Assembly (NCBI GenBank): GCA_038496445.1
Contig: JALMLS010000185.1
Location: 46,901 to 110,900, forward strand
From: Trichosphaerium sp. ATCC 40318
Lineage: Eukaryota; Discosea; Flabellinia; Trichosidae
Reading direction: 5' to 3'
Length of the DNA: 64,000 nucleotides
The position numbers and the translations under genes were made by a program. This document shows positions 40,058-53,319 of this stretch, one piece after another. The notes below the pieces were generated by a model that searched no databases, had not been told where the DNA came from, and worked only from the letters and a program-made list of their open reading frames with translations. Position 1 is the first letter of the stretch, and the number at the start of each line of letters is the position of its first letter.

Positions 40058-40245
40058 ATGTCAGCTTTAATCAACTCCCAATTCATTAGACTTCAGTGCA
40101 TTGAAGAGGACACGTGTCGTATCTACCCAATGGCTACTTTTACAAAACGGGTAACGGGTGTTGCCTACTATCAATATCAAGGAAGCCTTATCCAACGTTT
40201 CCTGAGATTTTGTCAAAGCATTGCATGGCATTCAACCGGTTGACA
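40058..40245 (+). pseudogene. Chimeric F-box start / LRR start fragment
   Basis: Begins like the cassette F-box protein (MSALINSQFIRLQCIEED) and switches after about 20 residues into a degenerate version of the LRR-exon start (MATFTKRVTG). It is inverted relative to the complete F-box gene at 40986-41330. It marks a recombination joint between two family members. Confidence 0.6.
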
Positions 40246-40331
40246 TCTGATTTGCCCTATACAATTGGCTATTTTCATACCAAAAGTTGTATTCCAGAGA
40301 CTCCAGCTAACTATTAATTTATTTTGGTGAT

Positions 40332-40740
40332 TCAATTGGTTTTTTTCAACACAACAGGAACTATAATGAAGTAACATATGGCCAGTATCAGTCGGGATAT
40401 ACTCATAGCTATTAAAGCAAACCAGATATCGTCTCTATATTTATGTCCACATTCTCTTGTTGTTTGTGAGATTGCAATAGCACCTAACGTAAGAAAACCA
40501 AAAGATGCCAAGCCAATCAGAATACTAGGAAACCCAACAACAATTATCAGTTTCCTTTTTGTTCTACCTATACGAGGCAATAGCATTATCAGTCCATGCA
40601 TAATGAGTGTACTTATGAAAGTGAATGCTCCATCATAGATAAGCCACGCGTGTATAGCAATCACTACAAAAGTTAAGTCATAGAATCTCTATTGAGTAAC
40701 ATAAAAAGACCTAGTTGAAAACGCTTAAAGCGTTCTTACT
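40332..40740 (-). pseudogene. 4TM gene, unit C, N-terminus decayed
   Basis: Helices 2-4 are well preserved (AFTFISTLIMHGLIMLL, LIIVVGFPSILIGLASFGFL, LIAMSISRLILAICYFIIVP). The first helix region on the minus strand above 40664 is interrupted by stops compared with unit B, where it reads RTLVPLSLFMLCN. A new upstream start cannot be excluded. Confidence 0.55.
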
Positions 40741-40985
40741 AAGACTGTACATGTTGCAAACTTTTAAAGTAACTGAACATATACTTTCGATGTAAGAGGT
40801 TGACTTAGAGACACGTGCTAGAGGTTAAACTGAGGTATTTTAAAGTTCAATAAACTTGAAAACAAACTGCAATACCTGGATAGTAATGACATGATTTTCG
40901 TGGCATAAAGAATCCTAGAGCGATCTCGAAAGAACCTGCAATAATCCTATATTTCTTTAACTGTTTGTGCAATATAGGGTCACGT

Positions 40986-41330
40986 TTAAGTGGCGTACAT
41001 AAATATCCTTAGTAGCTTTATGAAGCAATTATTTTGAATGGTCTTGCCAAGCTTAAGCCATTTCTCTGCTATTGCTGCTTCCCTTTCCATTTTCTTTCGT
41101 TGTCGTACAATATCTAGCGTTTCGATGTACCACTGAGACCATATGACTGGATCTTCAACACAATATGCCCAACGGGTAGATACGACACGTGCGTTGCGAA
41201 CACCGACTAAATTCAAGTTTTTTAACACCAATAGAAACGTTTCATCGGGTAGTGTATCAAATGGACTGCTTATGGTGTCATCTTCAATGTTCTGAAGTCT
41301 AATGAATTGGGAGTTAATTAAAGCTGACAT
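40986..41330 (-). CDS. F-box protein of the cassette, copy C
   Basis: 114-residue frame from ATG 41330, about 95% like copy B: MSALINSQFIRLQNIEDDT, FDTLPDETFLLVLKNLNLVG, VRNARVVSTRWAYCVEDPVI, EREAAIAEKWLKLGKTIQNN. The same candidate second exon follows after TTATTGCAG near 40937 (GSFEIALGFF). The differences between B and C are mostly single residues, so both may be functional. Confidence 0.7.
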   Translation of the reverse strand: MSALINSQFIRLQNIEDDTISSPFDTLPDETFLLVLKNLNLVGVRNARVVSTRWAYCVEDPVIWSQWYIETLDIVRQRKKMEREAAIAEKWLKLGKTIQNNCFIKLLRIFMYAT

Positions 41331-41408
41331 ATGGTGCCATTTGATACTTTATTCAATAAGTTGTTAAGTTCATGCACGTGTTTTATTCAGTAGATTTAAG
41401 CCACTCAC

Positions 41409-41627
41409 CGTCACCTCAAAACTTTAGATTATTTAAGATCAGTAAGTATTACACTACAACATGAAAAAGTGCTGACGCGAGTAATTTCACACCATAATAG
41501 ACCGTCCTACACTACCATCAACTTTTAGCGCACATTAAAGCCTAAAAAAGGAATAATCGTTTAGTTGCACATTTGGCGAAACAACTGTTCCCGAAACGGT
41601 TCTCACGTGTAAACAGGTCGCACAAGG
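41409..41627. repeat. Direct repeat flanking unit C F-box/4TM block, right
   Basis: Partner of 39760-39985, with substitutions and small indels. The two copies bracket about 1.4 kb holding the F-box and 4TM genes. They look more like duplicated flanks than LTRs, since no reverse transcriptase or LTR termini lie between them. Confidence 0.85.
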
Positions 41628-42249
41628 CTTTATGAAGATTTTACAATGTGCATTATCCATATTTGAGTAGTTTGAGTGGATATTTCAGTGAACTCTATCC
41701 CACAATTTATTTTTTGGATAATATGTTGTGCATAAAAGTATTGTTGGATTATTCATATTAATGTGAAAGAGATCGAGGTTTCTTTCATAAAAAAACAACG
41801 GCTGTACAATGAGTATGATATAATAGAGTACACACAAGAAGGCAATTTTATTTTCCAACACATCGTGACTTGATGTAAGAGTTGGGTTACAAGGTCTAGT
41901 GCACAGTGTATTCTATAATCATTCTCATTGAGGTGGGCTGCCATCGAAATTGGCTCAAGGCTTGATGTAGAAGATCAAGCTTTGGCTGCCATTGGACTTG
42001 GCCTCCAGGAGCTTTGCTGCCCGGCAAAGATACTTAGGGCCCTCAACTACTATCTTCGGGTTCTACAACTGATGATTAAGGTAGTTGCGTTGTTTTTTTT
42101 GCATTATTTGTGTGGAAGTGCTTCTAATAATGTTGGTGACGATAGTCGCTCATGGTATTGTAGTAGCTACAGTTGTGTATTTTGAGTAATTGTACTCAGA
42201 AGGAGTCTGTATTCTGTCATCAGCGAAGATGAACATTTATAAATAAGTA
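41628..42249. other. Unassigned stretch with a GC-richer open frame
   Basis: A frame at about 41928-42185 (plus) encodes RWAAIEIGSRLDVEDQALAA, then IGLGLQELCC. Its first half is clearly richer in G+C than anything nearby and ends at AAG/GTAGTTGCG, a possible donor. No family recognised. It may be an exon of an unknown gene or a transferred fragment. The rest of the stretch shows nothing. Confidence 0.3.
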
Positions 42250-42289
42250 TTAGAGATGCAGTGTTTTGCAACAAGATTTGTGACAACAG

Positions 42290-42945
42290 GATTGTAAGAT
42301 GGAAATGTTATTGAACATAGCCTTGTTATCGCAAGTATTGGTTCTCTTCATATAGAACATCGCTAGTGCATATCTCTTTATCTTCTTTAAAATAAGTCTG
42401 TATATATTCTTCTTAAAGAAGCCATGAAAGTTCAAGGATCCATCTTTATTCCACTTTCTGTAATGACCTTCTTTTCTACCTTTATTGTACTGACACCTTT
42501 TTAAAATCTTACCATTACTATACCAAGCCGCTTTTTTACCTCCAACTGTGCTCTTGCTCACCATCAAGCATCCATTTATAATACCACAATCTAAAGGTAC
42601 CGTTTCCTTTATTGAGAGAATACTCACGCTCTTTAATCACTACACCAAATTCTGTACACTCGATACTTACCATGCTTTTTTCCGTGATGATATTCTATAT
42701 CGCTCTCTTCCTATTCCTATTTTTGAACCACTCTCGTTCACGGTCATGGTTTTTTCCATTATGATAGTCGGTTTTCCGTCCACTTCATACGCGGTCTGTT
42801 CGCCATCAAGCTCCTTGATGGTAGCTCCTTCTTCTCTCAAAATACTCGAAGAGTACCATATTTTATACTCCATGTTTTATGCCTTCCTTGTACGTTGTAT
42901 GGCTCCCATTATCATGCCATTGGCGCGAAACACCATCTAGAATAC
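42290..42945 (-). pseudogene. Decayed MORN-variant repeat gene
   Basis: On the minus strand several frames carry MORN-variant repeats: AAWYSNGKILKRCQYNKGRK, then EGHYRKWNKDGSLNFHGFF, and upstream IKYGTLRVF-type and GEQTAYEVDGKPT segments in other frames. At least two frameshifts and internal stops are present and no F-box is found. It lies about 0.5 kb downstream of the intact gene at 43459-44238 on the same strand, so it is probably a dead tandem copy. Confidence 0.7.
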
Positions 42946-43458
42946 CGTTGTAGTTTACTTTCAAAAATGAAATTTGTGTTTCGAGGTGTGGATAGTTCTT
43001 GATGAACATCCCATGCTTTTCAAGGCGTCTATTAAACCTAGATGTTTAAGCTGCTTGGTAGTTTAATAAAGGCCGTTTGACGTATGTAGTATGGTCTAGA
43101 CTTCTTATTAAGTACTGTGACTCTAGGAATACCAAGTAATGTATTCATAGCGCTGTGGTTTATTTTTTTGAGGTCATAAAGGGCAAAAAACGGGACTTCA
43201 GTGAACTTGTGTTAACGATTAACACATGTAACTTTCCAACACTATGTCATTTGATGACAAAGAATGTTATGACTTTATTTAACAATATTTTCTTGTTGTG
43301 GATCATTAAATCGGGTAACACAATGAGTTGTTTACCTAAATAAATACACTTTGGAATTGACTCAGATTTGGATAAAAAGAGTATCGTTTACCTTTCCTTA
43401 TATCTGCGCAAGCTGTAAAATAACATTATAAATTGAGGGGAGCAGTGAATGTGATTCA
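42946..43458. other. Intergenic
   Basis: No gene seen. It may contain further unrecognisable MORN-gene debris at its left end, for example the CTTGATGAACATCCCATGC stretch. Confidence 0.4.
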
Positions 43459-44238
43459 TCAGTGTGGTAGGTTGTTAGTTAATTTTCCATTCTTCATGTA
43501 ACAATATTGTATTATTGTTCCTTCACTGGACCATTGTGTAAAGTAGCCTTCTGCCTTACCATCCTTTAAGGTACATTCTTCTTTAATTTGTCCATTATTG
43601 TACCACTCCTTGTGCATACCGTTTGCTATACCATCAATCACAAAAAATTTTTTCCTCAATTTACCATTTCTATAGTACTCCTTATACTCTCCATTTGTTT
43701 TCTTGTTAACCTTATAAAGTTCTTTTTCTAAAACTCCATTATCATACCATGTTCTATACAACCCGTCTGCCTCTCCATCAACCATTTCAGATTCAAAAGA
43801 AAGTTGACCATTTTTATGCCACTTTTTTATTGTTCCATTTGCTTTACCATTAACTATCATAAACTCTCCTTCAAGTGTACCATTATCATACCACGATCTA
43901 ACTAAACCAGAAGTAACACCATTAATCCTAGTAGCTTGAGCTTTGATATTTCCGTTTGGATGATACGCGATTATTGGTCCTGAAGGATGTACACTACGTT
44001 TTCTTATAGCACCTGTTTTATACCAAGATATCCATTCTCCTTTACGTCCAAGGCTCTCATTAAAATGTGTGTTTGTTGCTGCTCTCTTGGAGAGTGTGTG
44101 AAACTTTGTAAAAGCAGATGAGTTGAAAGTACAAATATACTCTTGTATTTCACGTGGTAAGTCAAGAAGAGAAAATGAATGATCAATTCGAGAACTTTGC
44201 TTTAATTTTTTGATTGTATTCACTTGTTTACTGGACAT
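43459..44238 (-). CDS. F-box protein with MORN-variant repeats, intact
   Basis: Single-exon, 259 residues from ATG 44238. The F-box-like segment FSLLDLPREIQEYICTF, then FTKFHTLSKRAATNTHF, is closely related to that of 23502-24773. About eight 23-residue repeats follow (GLVRSWYDNGTLEGEF, NGTIKKWHKNGQLSFES, NGEYKEYYRNGKLRKKFF, NGMHKEWYNNGQIKEECT). It is a shorter paralogue of the gene at 23.5 kb and shows how repeat number varies in the family. Predicted SCF adaptor. Confidence 0.83.
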   Translation of the reverse strand: MSSKQVNTIKKLKQSSRIDHSFSLLDLPREIQEYICTFNSSAFTKFHTLSKRAATNTHFNESLGRKGEWISWYKTGAIRKRSVHPSGPIIAYHPNGNIKAQATRINGVTSGLVRSWYDNGTLEGEFMIVNGKANGTIKKWHKNGQLSFESEMVDGEADGLYRTWYDNGVLEKELYKVNKKTNGEYKEYYRNGKLRKKFFVIDGIANGMHKEWYNNGQIKEECTLKDGKAEGYFTQWSSEGTIIQYCYMKNGKLTNNLPH

Positions 44239-44651
44239 CTTATAAAGCCTTTCAATACCTTACATTAATAAATAATTAGGAAAATAAAAATTATTGTAAT
44301 ACTGTTCACTCTGGCGTTGTAGTAGGCCAAAAAGACTGTTTTGTAGAAACAAAAAATTAATACGTACGGATAGGATTATTACAGCTCGTAATACTTTAAT
44401 ATGTTATTCCGTGTGGTACTAAAAAGTACATCCAAGAAGTAGAGGTAAGAAAATTGATGTGAGGGCAACGTATGACAAACAAAGGGACGATTGAAATTGT
44501 TTTTAATTCAGTTGACCAAACGCTCCACTGTATGGCACGTGATGTGGTTGTTTGGAAAACAAGCTCATTGACATGAGGATATATACACGACAATGTTTTT
44601 AATTTATTACTAGTAACATAGGAGTAATCCTTTTGATGTTGAATTGACTTT
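44239..44651. other. Intergenic
   Basis: No gene recognised between the start of the F-box/MORN gene and the 3' end of the methyltransferase. One CACGTG lies near 44537. Confidence 0.5.
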
Positions 44652-46997
<2,346 letters not shown>

Positions 46998-47428
46998 AAC
47001 TAGAGATCTCCGACAAAGATAAATTTTGACACCAAGCAACTTAACGCCAACAAACTTAACACTCGAAACTAGGCGTTGCAATAATTATGACGTAAGCTTA
47101 GAGTAACCCAGTATTGACTTCGGTGCGTGTTTGAGTTTACCGATTTATGGTAGATTGTTTTGTAGGTACTCTATTTTCGGCACGTGCTGGATATGGTATT
47201 CAATATGTCAACAGCGTTACTCAACATCACGTTATTGCTTGATGCGTTAGGACCTTCACCTCTTCCTTCTCACTTGATTATCAAGATAGGTGGTATTAGG
47301 AGGAGGACTCTAAAGCTTTGTGGCTCTAGCAAGGTCCTTGATGATTGTGTAGTGTACTTTAAAAACAATCGTTGAAGAAAGACTTTTAATTAATTTGTTA
47401 GCAGTTTTTTTGCTTTGCTACAAGTGAA
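46998..47428. other. Intergenic
   Basis: A plus-strand open frame at 47184-47375 has no recognisable domain. No other gene seen. One CACGTG near 47183. Confidence 0.45.
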
Positions 47429-48400
47429 TTAGCTTCCATGCTTTATCTGCATGCCTCGTCTGCTGAACGCCACATAATTTGTTAAAAATACAGCTGCTTC
47501 CTAAACATACTTTTGTTACATGAAATGTGAAGTACCACGTGGGATTTCTAAAGACTTACGTATGGTTTAGGATAAAACCAAGCTGCGTTTTCTTTTTTAT
47601 GACCTCCTATGTTTATAGTATAATAGCTCGCTTTACCTTTCCAAGGACACTTTGTATGTTTTGATGTTGTAAATAACAGGTCTTTCTTTACATCTTTTGG
47701 TGGGAAATATGCGTTTCCTTAATGAATCAATTAGTGGTACTAGAAACAAGCAAAAACGGAAAACAAAAAAATATGTTTTCACCGGCCGGTTTGATTGTGC
47801 GTTATCGACAGTTTTAAGTGCAGTTAAAATCTCGAATAAGGCAGGAAAACATGAGACATGATAAAGCTATAAATAGTTGTGAACAGTCACTGTTAATTTG
47901 TTCTTCAAACTGTTTTTTTTTTTGCAAATATAATCAAAAATATAAAATATCTCACCTTCAACCATGATACACTTACTACTTTTGGCAATTATAGTATCCC
48001 TCCACTTTGCTTCACATGTTACAGTATGTAATTTTTCTTTTTGTTCTTCAGTTGATGATGCTAAACACGTGTGAAGATTGAAAAACGTGCAAAAAAAAAA
48101 AAAGAGATGGAAGAAACCAAAATTAGCCACGTGGTACCTATTGATGACGAAAATACGCCTGTAAAATATAGCATACCAAGAACCTTTTGTTTTAACAATG
48201 TTAATCAACAATAACACGTGCGTAACGTAATAAATGTAATTACTTAAAACGTACTCCAGCAGCGATATACACCAGTCGTATGTATGTTTTATGCGAATAA
48301 GAATTAAACATGCTAAAAAAACCCGTGCGTTAGCCACCAACGGATTTGAACTAAAGGGTCCAAGAAAAAACTGAAGCTCAACGTACTTTTGCCTCAACAA
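47429..48400 (-). CDS. DUF427 domain protein
   Basis: Small beta-rich protein of the DUF427 family (PF04248), of unknown biochemical role, common in bacteria, fungi and plants. Exons: EQKEKLHTVTCEAKWRDTII, then AKSSKCIMVEG; NAYFPPKDVKKDLLFTTSKH, then TKCPWKGKASYYTINIGGHK, then KENAAWFYPKPY; and a last exon EAAVFLTNYVAFSRRGMQIK, HGS, stop. The core YFPP.D.....L......T.CPWKG.A.YY......G....AAW.Y..P is the family signature. The first coding exon was not located with confidence. The 5' bound given here is approximate. Confidence 0.75.
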
Positions 48401-48491
48401 TGGTCACTAAAAAGCGTAGCTTACTTTCTTTGACAATCTCATATTTGTGATCTGCTAACAAACCTGATTTCAGGCTCAAATATGAACAAAT

Positions 48492-49293
48492 ATGAATGAA
48501 CCTTTAATGACCATACAACACCTTCCAGTAGAGATACAACTTGATATTATAGACTTTGACGTTGATTTGTATCTTAAATGGCCGTTATTATCAAAGGGAA
48601 TGGCATTTACTACAAGATATGACGGTGAGTTTAACAAACATGGTAAATGGCTGAAATACACGTGCCAACAAACAGACGTCACATCACATCAAGCGAGAAA
48701 TGGTACATTGGAAGCATGGTAAGCGTCACGGAGAGTCAAAGACATGGCATGATAATAGTCAATTGAAGAAACAGTCCACATATGTCAATGATAAGCAAGA
48801 AGGAGAGGTGAACCATTGGTATAACAATAGTCAAATGTCTAGACAGTATCATTGTATAAATGATAAAGTTAACGGGCAGTACAAGGTATGGCATTCTAAT
48901 GGTGTACTGAGCACTAAGTTTGAGTTGTTAAATGATAAAAAAGAAGGAGAATGCAGTCACTATTATTCAACTGGTCAGCTAGAGGTGAAGTGTAACTACG
49001 TTGATGGTAAACTTAAAGGACAGTATGAATATTGGTATTACAACGGTAAACTCCACAAGAAGTATAACTTTAACAGTAATGGTAAGCGGGAAGGAGAGTG
49101 TAAAACATGGTATGGTAATGGCAACTTACAAGTTAAGCTATTCTACAGTAATGGAAAACAGGAAGGAAAATACAAGTGTTGGTACCAAAATGGGCAAGTA
49201 AAACGGGAGTGCAACTATATAAATGGACTTCTTAATGGAGAGTTTAAGGAGTGGGATCGTAATGGCAACTTGAAAATACATAGAACTCACTAA
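48492..49293 (+). pseudogene. F-box/MORN-variant gene with a frameshift
   Basis: ATG 48492 starts an F-box-like segment (TIQHLPVEIQLDIIDFDVDL, then YLKWPLLSKGMAF) that ends in a stop at 48722. Repeats continue in the next frame from about 48665 (HGKRHGESKTWHDNSQLKKQ) through about eight MORN-variant units (GEVNHWYNNSQMSRQ, GQYKVWHSNGVLSTKF, GECKTWYGNGNLQVKL, GEFKEWDRNGNLKIH) to 49293. A single indel around 48665-48700 would restore one 267-residue protein like its two paralogues. It is either a very recent pseudogene or a sequencing error; an intron is unlikely, since the paralogues have none. Confidence 0.75.
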
Positions 49294-49626
49294 ATAAATA
49301 CAGCATAAACTTCCTCCTTGTGGGCCAAAGGGGTTCGAAAGCCGATATCCAGTTGTATCAAACTGAGGTCTTTCATATTTTTACACTAAGTTTTTTTTTG
49401 TCTATTTTGATGACTGGTTAGTTGATAATCTAGAGCTGGCACAAACATTTTCATGCTTACCTACGTTTCAAAATAACGCCTCACTTTACAATTTGAACTA
49501 TATATTTAACTGCACATATATTTTCATATACATGGATATGATCAATACAAAATATCCATCAAATTAGTTTGGTAGAAGTTTTAAACTTAATCCTAAACTT
49601 CATTTTCTGGGTTTTTTCTTACTTTT
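49294..49626. other. Intergenic, convergent 3' ends
   Basis: Lies between the 3' ends of the F-box/MORN locus and the transporter gene. AT-rich, no gene seen. Confidence 0.5.
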
Positions 49627-51912
49627 CTACACTGATTCCAATGAAATAGGCTTTTGTTGTTCTTCTGATTCTTCATCTTCTTCTGTTGAATTTTTTACTT
49701 TCCTTATGAGTAATTGTTCTTCTCCTTCTTGTTCAGCAATGATCAACTGTTCTTCAATACCGTTTTGATTACTAATAGAAATTGAAGTAACGGGAGGGTT
49801 TGGCTTTGGCAAAAAGCTGTAAATAATAAAAGCCCAGAAAAACAGCATTCCACATAATGCTCCAGCTATCTTGTATGATCCCTAAATAGTAAAACAATAA
49901 ATACAAGCTCCAGAACCATTTGTTTATGCAGAAACAGAAAAGTTGCAAAGAATCAAAAAAACTAGAAAACACGTGTTGAAGCGGCATTCTACGTTATGTA
50001 GAGTTCTAATTTGAAAGGAGTGTTTTAATTATAAAGTAACGCACAAAGTAATCGAAAATCAAACCGCCTATTGGAGGACCAATAAGATTTCCAGGACCAA
50101 ATGCACTGAAAAGTAATCCTTGTATGGATGCCAAGTTTCCAACTCCATAGTATTCTGCAACTAGTACTGGTACAACAGCTACAAGAGATCCTGATGTAAA
50201 ACCATAAAGTATAGAGAACGCCATGAGAGAACTTAAATTGTAATAAGAAAGTGTAATCGACAGTGAAGCAAAAAATAAAGAAGAGAAAATATGACAACAA
50301 CTTTGAAGCAAAAGGTACGAGTAACTGAAGTTTATGATATTTTTAAGTGTTTCTAAAATAAGGAGGACGTACTAAAAGTTTGGTAAGAATGGCCATACAG
50401 GCACAGCAATAGCCATAACTAAGGAAACTTGCTTAGCCAAACTTCAAAAAAAAAGTAGTAAACATACCAAATAGAGACATCTTCATCAGTCTCATATTTC
50501 CTATTTTATCAGCCAAAGCACCAAGTGCTAGTCGCCCAACAATAGATGCTCCTCCAAAACCGGATATAAGAAGTGATGATTCAACATCCGTGATACCCTA
50601 AAAGTAACAAGTAAGCAGATTAATTTATCTTTTTCTTCAACAATAAGTACCTTGTCTTCTCCATCAGGAGCAACATGTACAATAGGTATAAACCAAGCAA
50701 TACCCTACATCATATTTAGGTATATTTTCATAATAATATAGACGCACCATTAAGACACCAGCAGTGTATAACATTAAAAATGTGCGGTCTTTTAGTACTG
50801 AAAAATCACACGTTTTGGCTCCTTTTCTTTTCATATCTTTTGGGAATCTATTCCTTACAAACCACGATGTGACCAACATGGGAGCTAAACATATTTAGAC
50901 AATTAGGTATCATGTTGGTACTTTCAAGAGATAGAGAAGCCTAAACATACCAATAAACGCCAGATAAACTCTAAAACAAAATCTCCAATCTTTGCCAGTT
51001 TCAATAAAATAAGCAAAAAGAGGTGGAAGCGCTAATCCACCTACTCCAGTGCCTAAACCACATTCAGTTACCAATATCTCTATACTAACTCATATACTTA
51101 CCGGCGACACCTACACCAACAGCAAGCCCACGTTTCTTGTTAAACCATTGTGTCATTACAGTTACTAAAAAAGAAGTTATTTCTTTTTTGATTAAAAAGG
51201 TAATAAAAACAATCACGTGACATGACGAATTTTACATACTTGTTGGTAATGCGCATCCCGAGTTCGCTACACCAGACATGACACTGAAAGTGAGAAAGAG
51301 AAGGTACAAGTTCGGAACAAACGAAGAAGCAGCGACACCAACAAGTAGAACGATAGTGAAAACAAAGACGACATTATGGAAACCAAATGCGTCACAAGCG
51401 ATACCAAGAAACCCATTTGCTACTGCAGTCTATAAAAAAAAAGCATACAATTAAAGGATAGAAAGGTGAGAACAAATAGCTGTACACTAAGGAACACACA
51501 AGATCAAAAAAAAAAAGAAAAAAAAAAGCAAAACCCCAAGGTACGAATTCATTCATTTGAGCGGTAACAAGTGAATTGTGCTTCATGTAGAATTCATTAA
51601 TGGACGTACTACAGCTGTGGTTATAGATACAACCCATGACACGTCTGCACGGCCGACATTGAAGTATGTAGCTTGAGGTATGTTATTAGGCGATCAAAAT
51701 GATCAGTGGCGTGCCTATAGGAATAACAAACACGCCAAACGTATAAACCATACCAAAAGCTGTATTTCAATTAGTATTTTTGTTAGCCTTTAAAGAACCT
51801 CCGTAACCACTTTGCAGGCGTAGCAGAGTGTCAACGTACTAACAAAATGATGGTAGAACGCTATCGCGACGTATATCCAACCAAAGGCTGTGTCTGTCTT
51901 ATGTTTGCCCAT
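49627..51912 (-). CDS. Major facilitator transporter, SLC16 (monocarboxylate)-like
   Basis: Twelve-helix MFS carrier resembling the SLC16 and oxalate/formate antiporter group. Exons from ATG 51912: MGKHKTDTAFGWIYVAIAFY, then FGMVYTFGVFVIP, NVGRADVSWVVSITTAV, ANGFLGIACDAFGFHNVVFV, APMLVTSWFVRNRFPKD before the central cytosolic loop (KGAKTCDFSVLKDRTFLMLY), GGASIVGRLALGALADKIGN (helix 7-8 motif RLALGALADKIG), LYGFTSGSLVAVVPVLVAEY, FSAFGPGNLIGPPIGGLIFD and GALCGMLFFWAFIIYSF. It ends in a long acidic tail (EEDEESEEQQKPISLESV). The TAFGW..V start is similar to the DGGWGWVV signature of SLC16. Substrate not inferable. Confidence 0.82.
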
Positions 51913-52218
51913 TTTTGCCAATACCAGGCAACTAGGTGTGTACTCGACTTTGTTTGAGTTTAAGGTTCAAGAGAATAAAACCATTTGGCATAAAATGTCG
52001 CAAAATAAGCAAACAGCGAGAGACCCTACAAATAACCGATATTGTAAAGTAGATACTTGTAGCGCAAACAATAGATACTACCAAACTGTTCATTTGCTAA
52101 TCGTTTATGCTTAAAACGCACTATCAGCGTATTATAGGGCTAAATCAACGCTTTCCTGTTGAGTGTCAGGCGTAGTAAACTTATTAGAGTCAACGTCGGA
52201 CAATACAATCCAGCAACC
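51913..52218. other. Intergenic, divergent promoters
   Basis: Between the starts of the minus-strand transporter and the plus-strand ankyrin gene. No gene seen. Open frames are short. Confidence 0.5.
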
Positions 52219-53222
52219 ATGAGAATAGCACTACGAGCAAGCAGACTTACTAGCACCAACCACACGCAAAGATCGTTGCGCTTACATAAAATTAAGCGAA
52301 ATAATGTAGCCAACAACAATTCAATCGTTAAAAAATATACCAGGTCATATACTGTACAGGTGCGGTGATGTTAGCGTATTATTACTAATTCAACAGCATT
52401 TTCAAAGTGCATGGGACCAGGAGTCGGATACTCCTATATCTATAGGCGTAGACGCAATGGAAATAGATGAGCGCTTAATATATCTAGCACAGAAAGGATG
52501 GCAAAGGTTTAAAAAACGCCCTGTAGCGTTGTTCGTTAACTCCTCCATGTAAGGTCCTTAGAACAAACCCTCGACGAGCAATGTGTTGCTGTAAATGACG
52601 TTCGAGATGATACAGGCAATTCACTACTTCATATAGCTTGTGAAAATGGGTATAAACAAACTATATTGGGTCTTCTAAAGAAAGGAGCTGAGGTACATGA
52701 CTTTAGACATTTTCAAAAAAAAGCGAAACCAACAAAACCGCTGGTTGAAGAGCTACTGCCTGCGCTGACATTTCACCTTTTCTCTTCTTCTGATTATCAA
52801 CAAGCTCTAACATTGCTTAACAGGTCAATGCAGTAAATGATCATGGCGAGACGCCTCTTATTGTTGCTGTAAAGAAAGGATGGGTTGTATCAGTTAATAT
52901 TTTAATACAATATGGAGCAAATCTTGATTATGTTGATCCACAAGGCAAACAAATAGAATTTTATATAAATGAAGGACATCATCGTATAAAAAAGATAGTA
53001 GAAATGGGTCACAGTACGTTTTTTTTTTTTTTTTTTGTGTCCCGAGTACGCAATAGTTCAAAAACAAATTTGAGGAGACTTTTTTGTCATTTTGACATTT
53101 TGACACTTTTTTTTATTACAGAGGGTAACTGTGAGGTTATGCATAAGGATCCAGTTACAGGAAGGATATCATACAAGGTTAAACGCATAGCTGAGCTAAA
53201 CGAACAAAGAGAAACTGAATAA
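52219..53222 (+). CDS. Ankyrin-repeat protein
   Basis: The repeat-bearing exons are clear. One begins CGDVSVLLLIQQHFQSAWDQ; the next reads QTLDEQCVAVNDVRDDTGNS, then LLHIACENGYKQTILGLLKK, GAE; a third reads VNAVNDHGETPLIVAVKKGW, then VVSVNILIQYGANLDYVD. The last exon is charged (EVMHKDPVTGRISYKVKRIA). Two to three canonical ankyrin repeats (G.TPL..A...G) are present, so a protein-binding role is likely. The start is uncertain: ATG 52219 opens an Arg-rich frame, but its join to the CGDVSV exon would need a very short intron. The next gene starts about 100 bases downstream on the same strand. Confidence 0.65.
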
Positions 53223-53319
53223 AAAGTTTTTTTTTTACGTCTTACTAAAAGTCAACTGTTTTATTTTGTTGAACTACGTACAATCCGCTATTTCTGTTAT
53301 AAGACTATGTTATAACCTC

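Noticed and set aside
39760-41627. LTR retrotransposon suggested by the flanking 220-bp direct repeats
   Set aside because: The interior encodes cassette genes. No reverse transcriptase, primer-binding site or TG..CA ends are visible.
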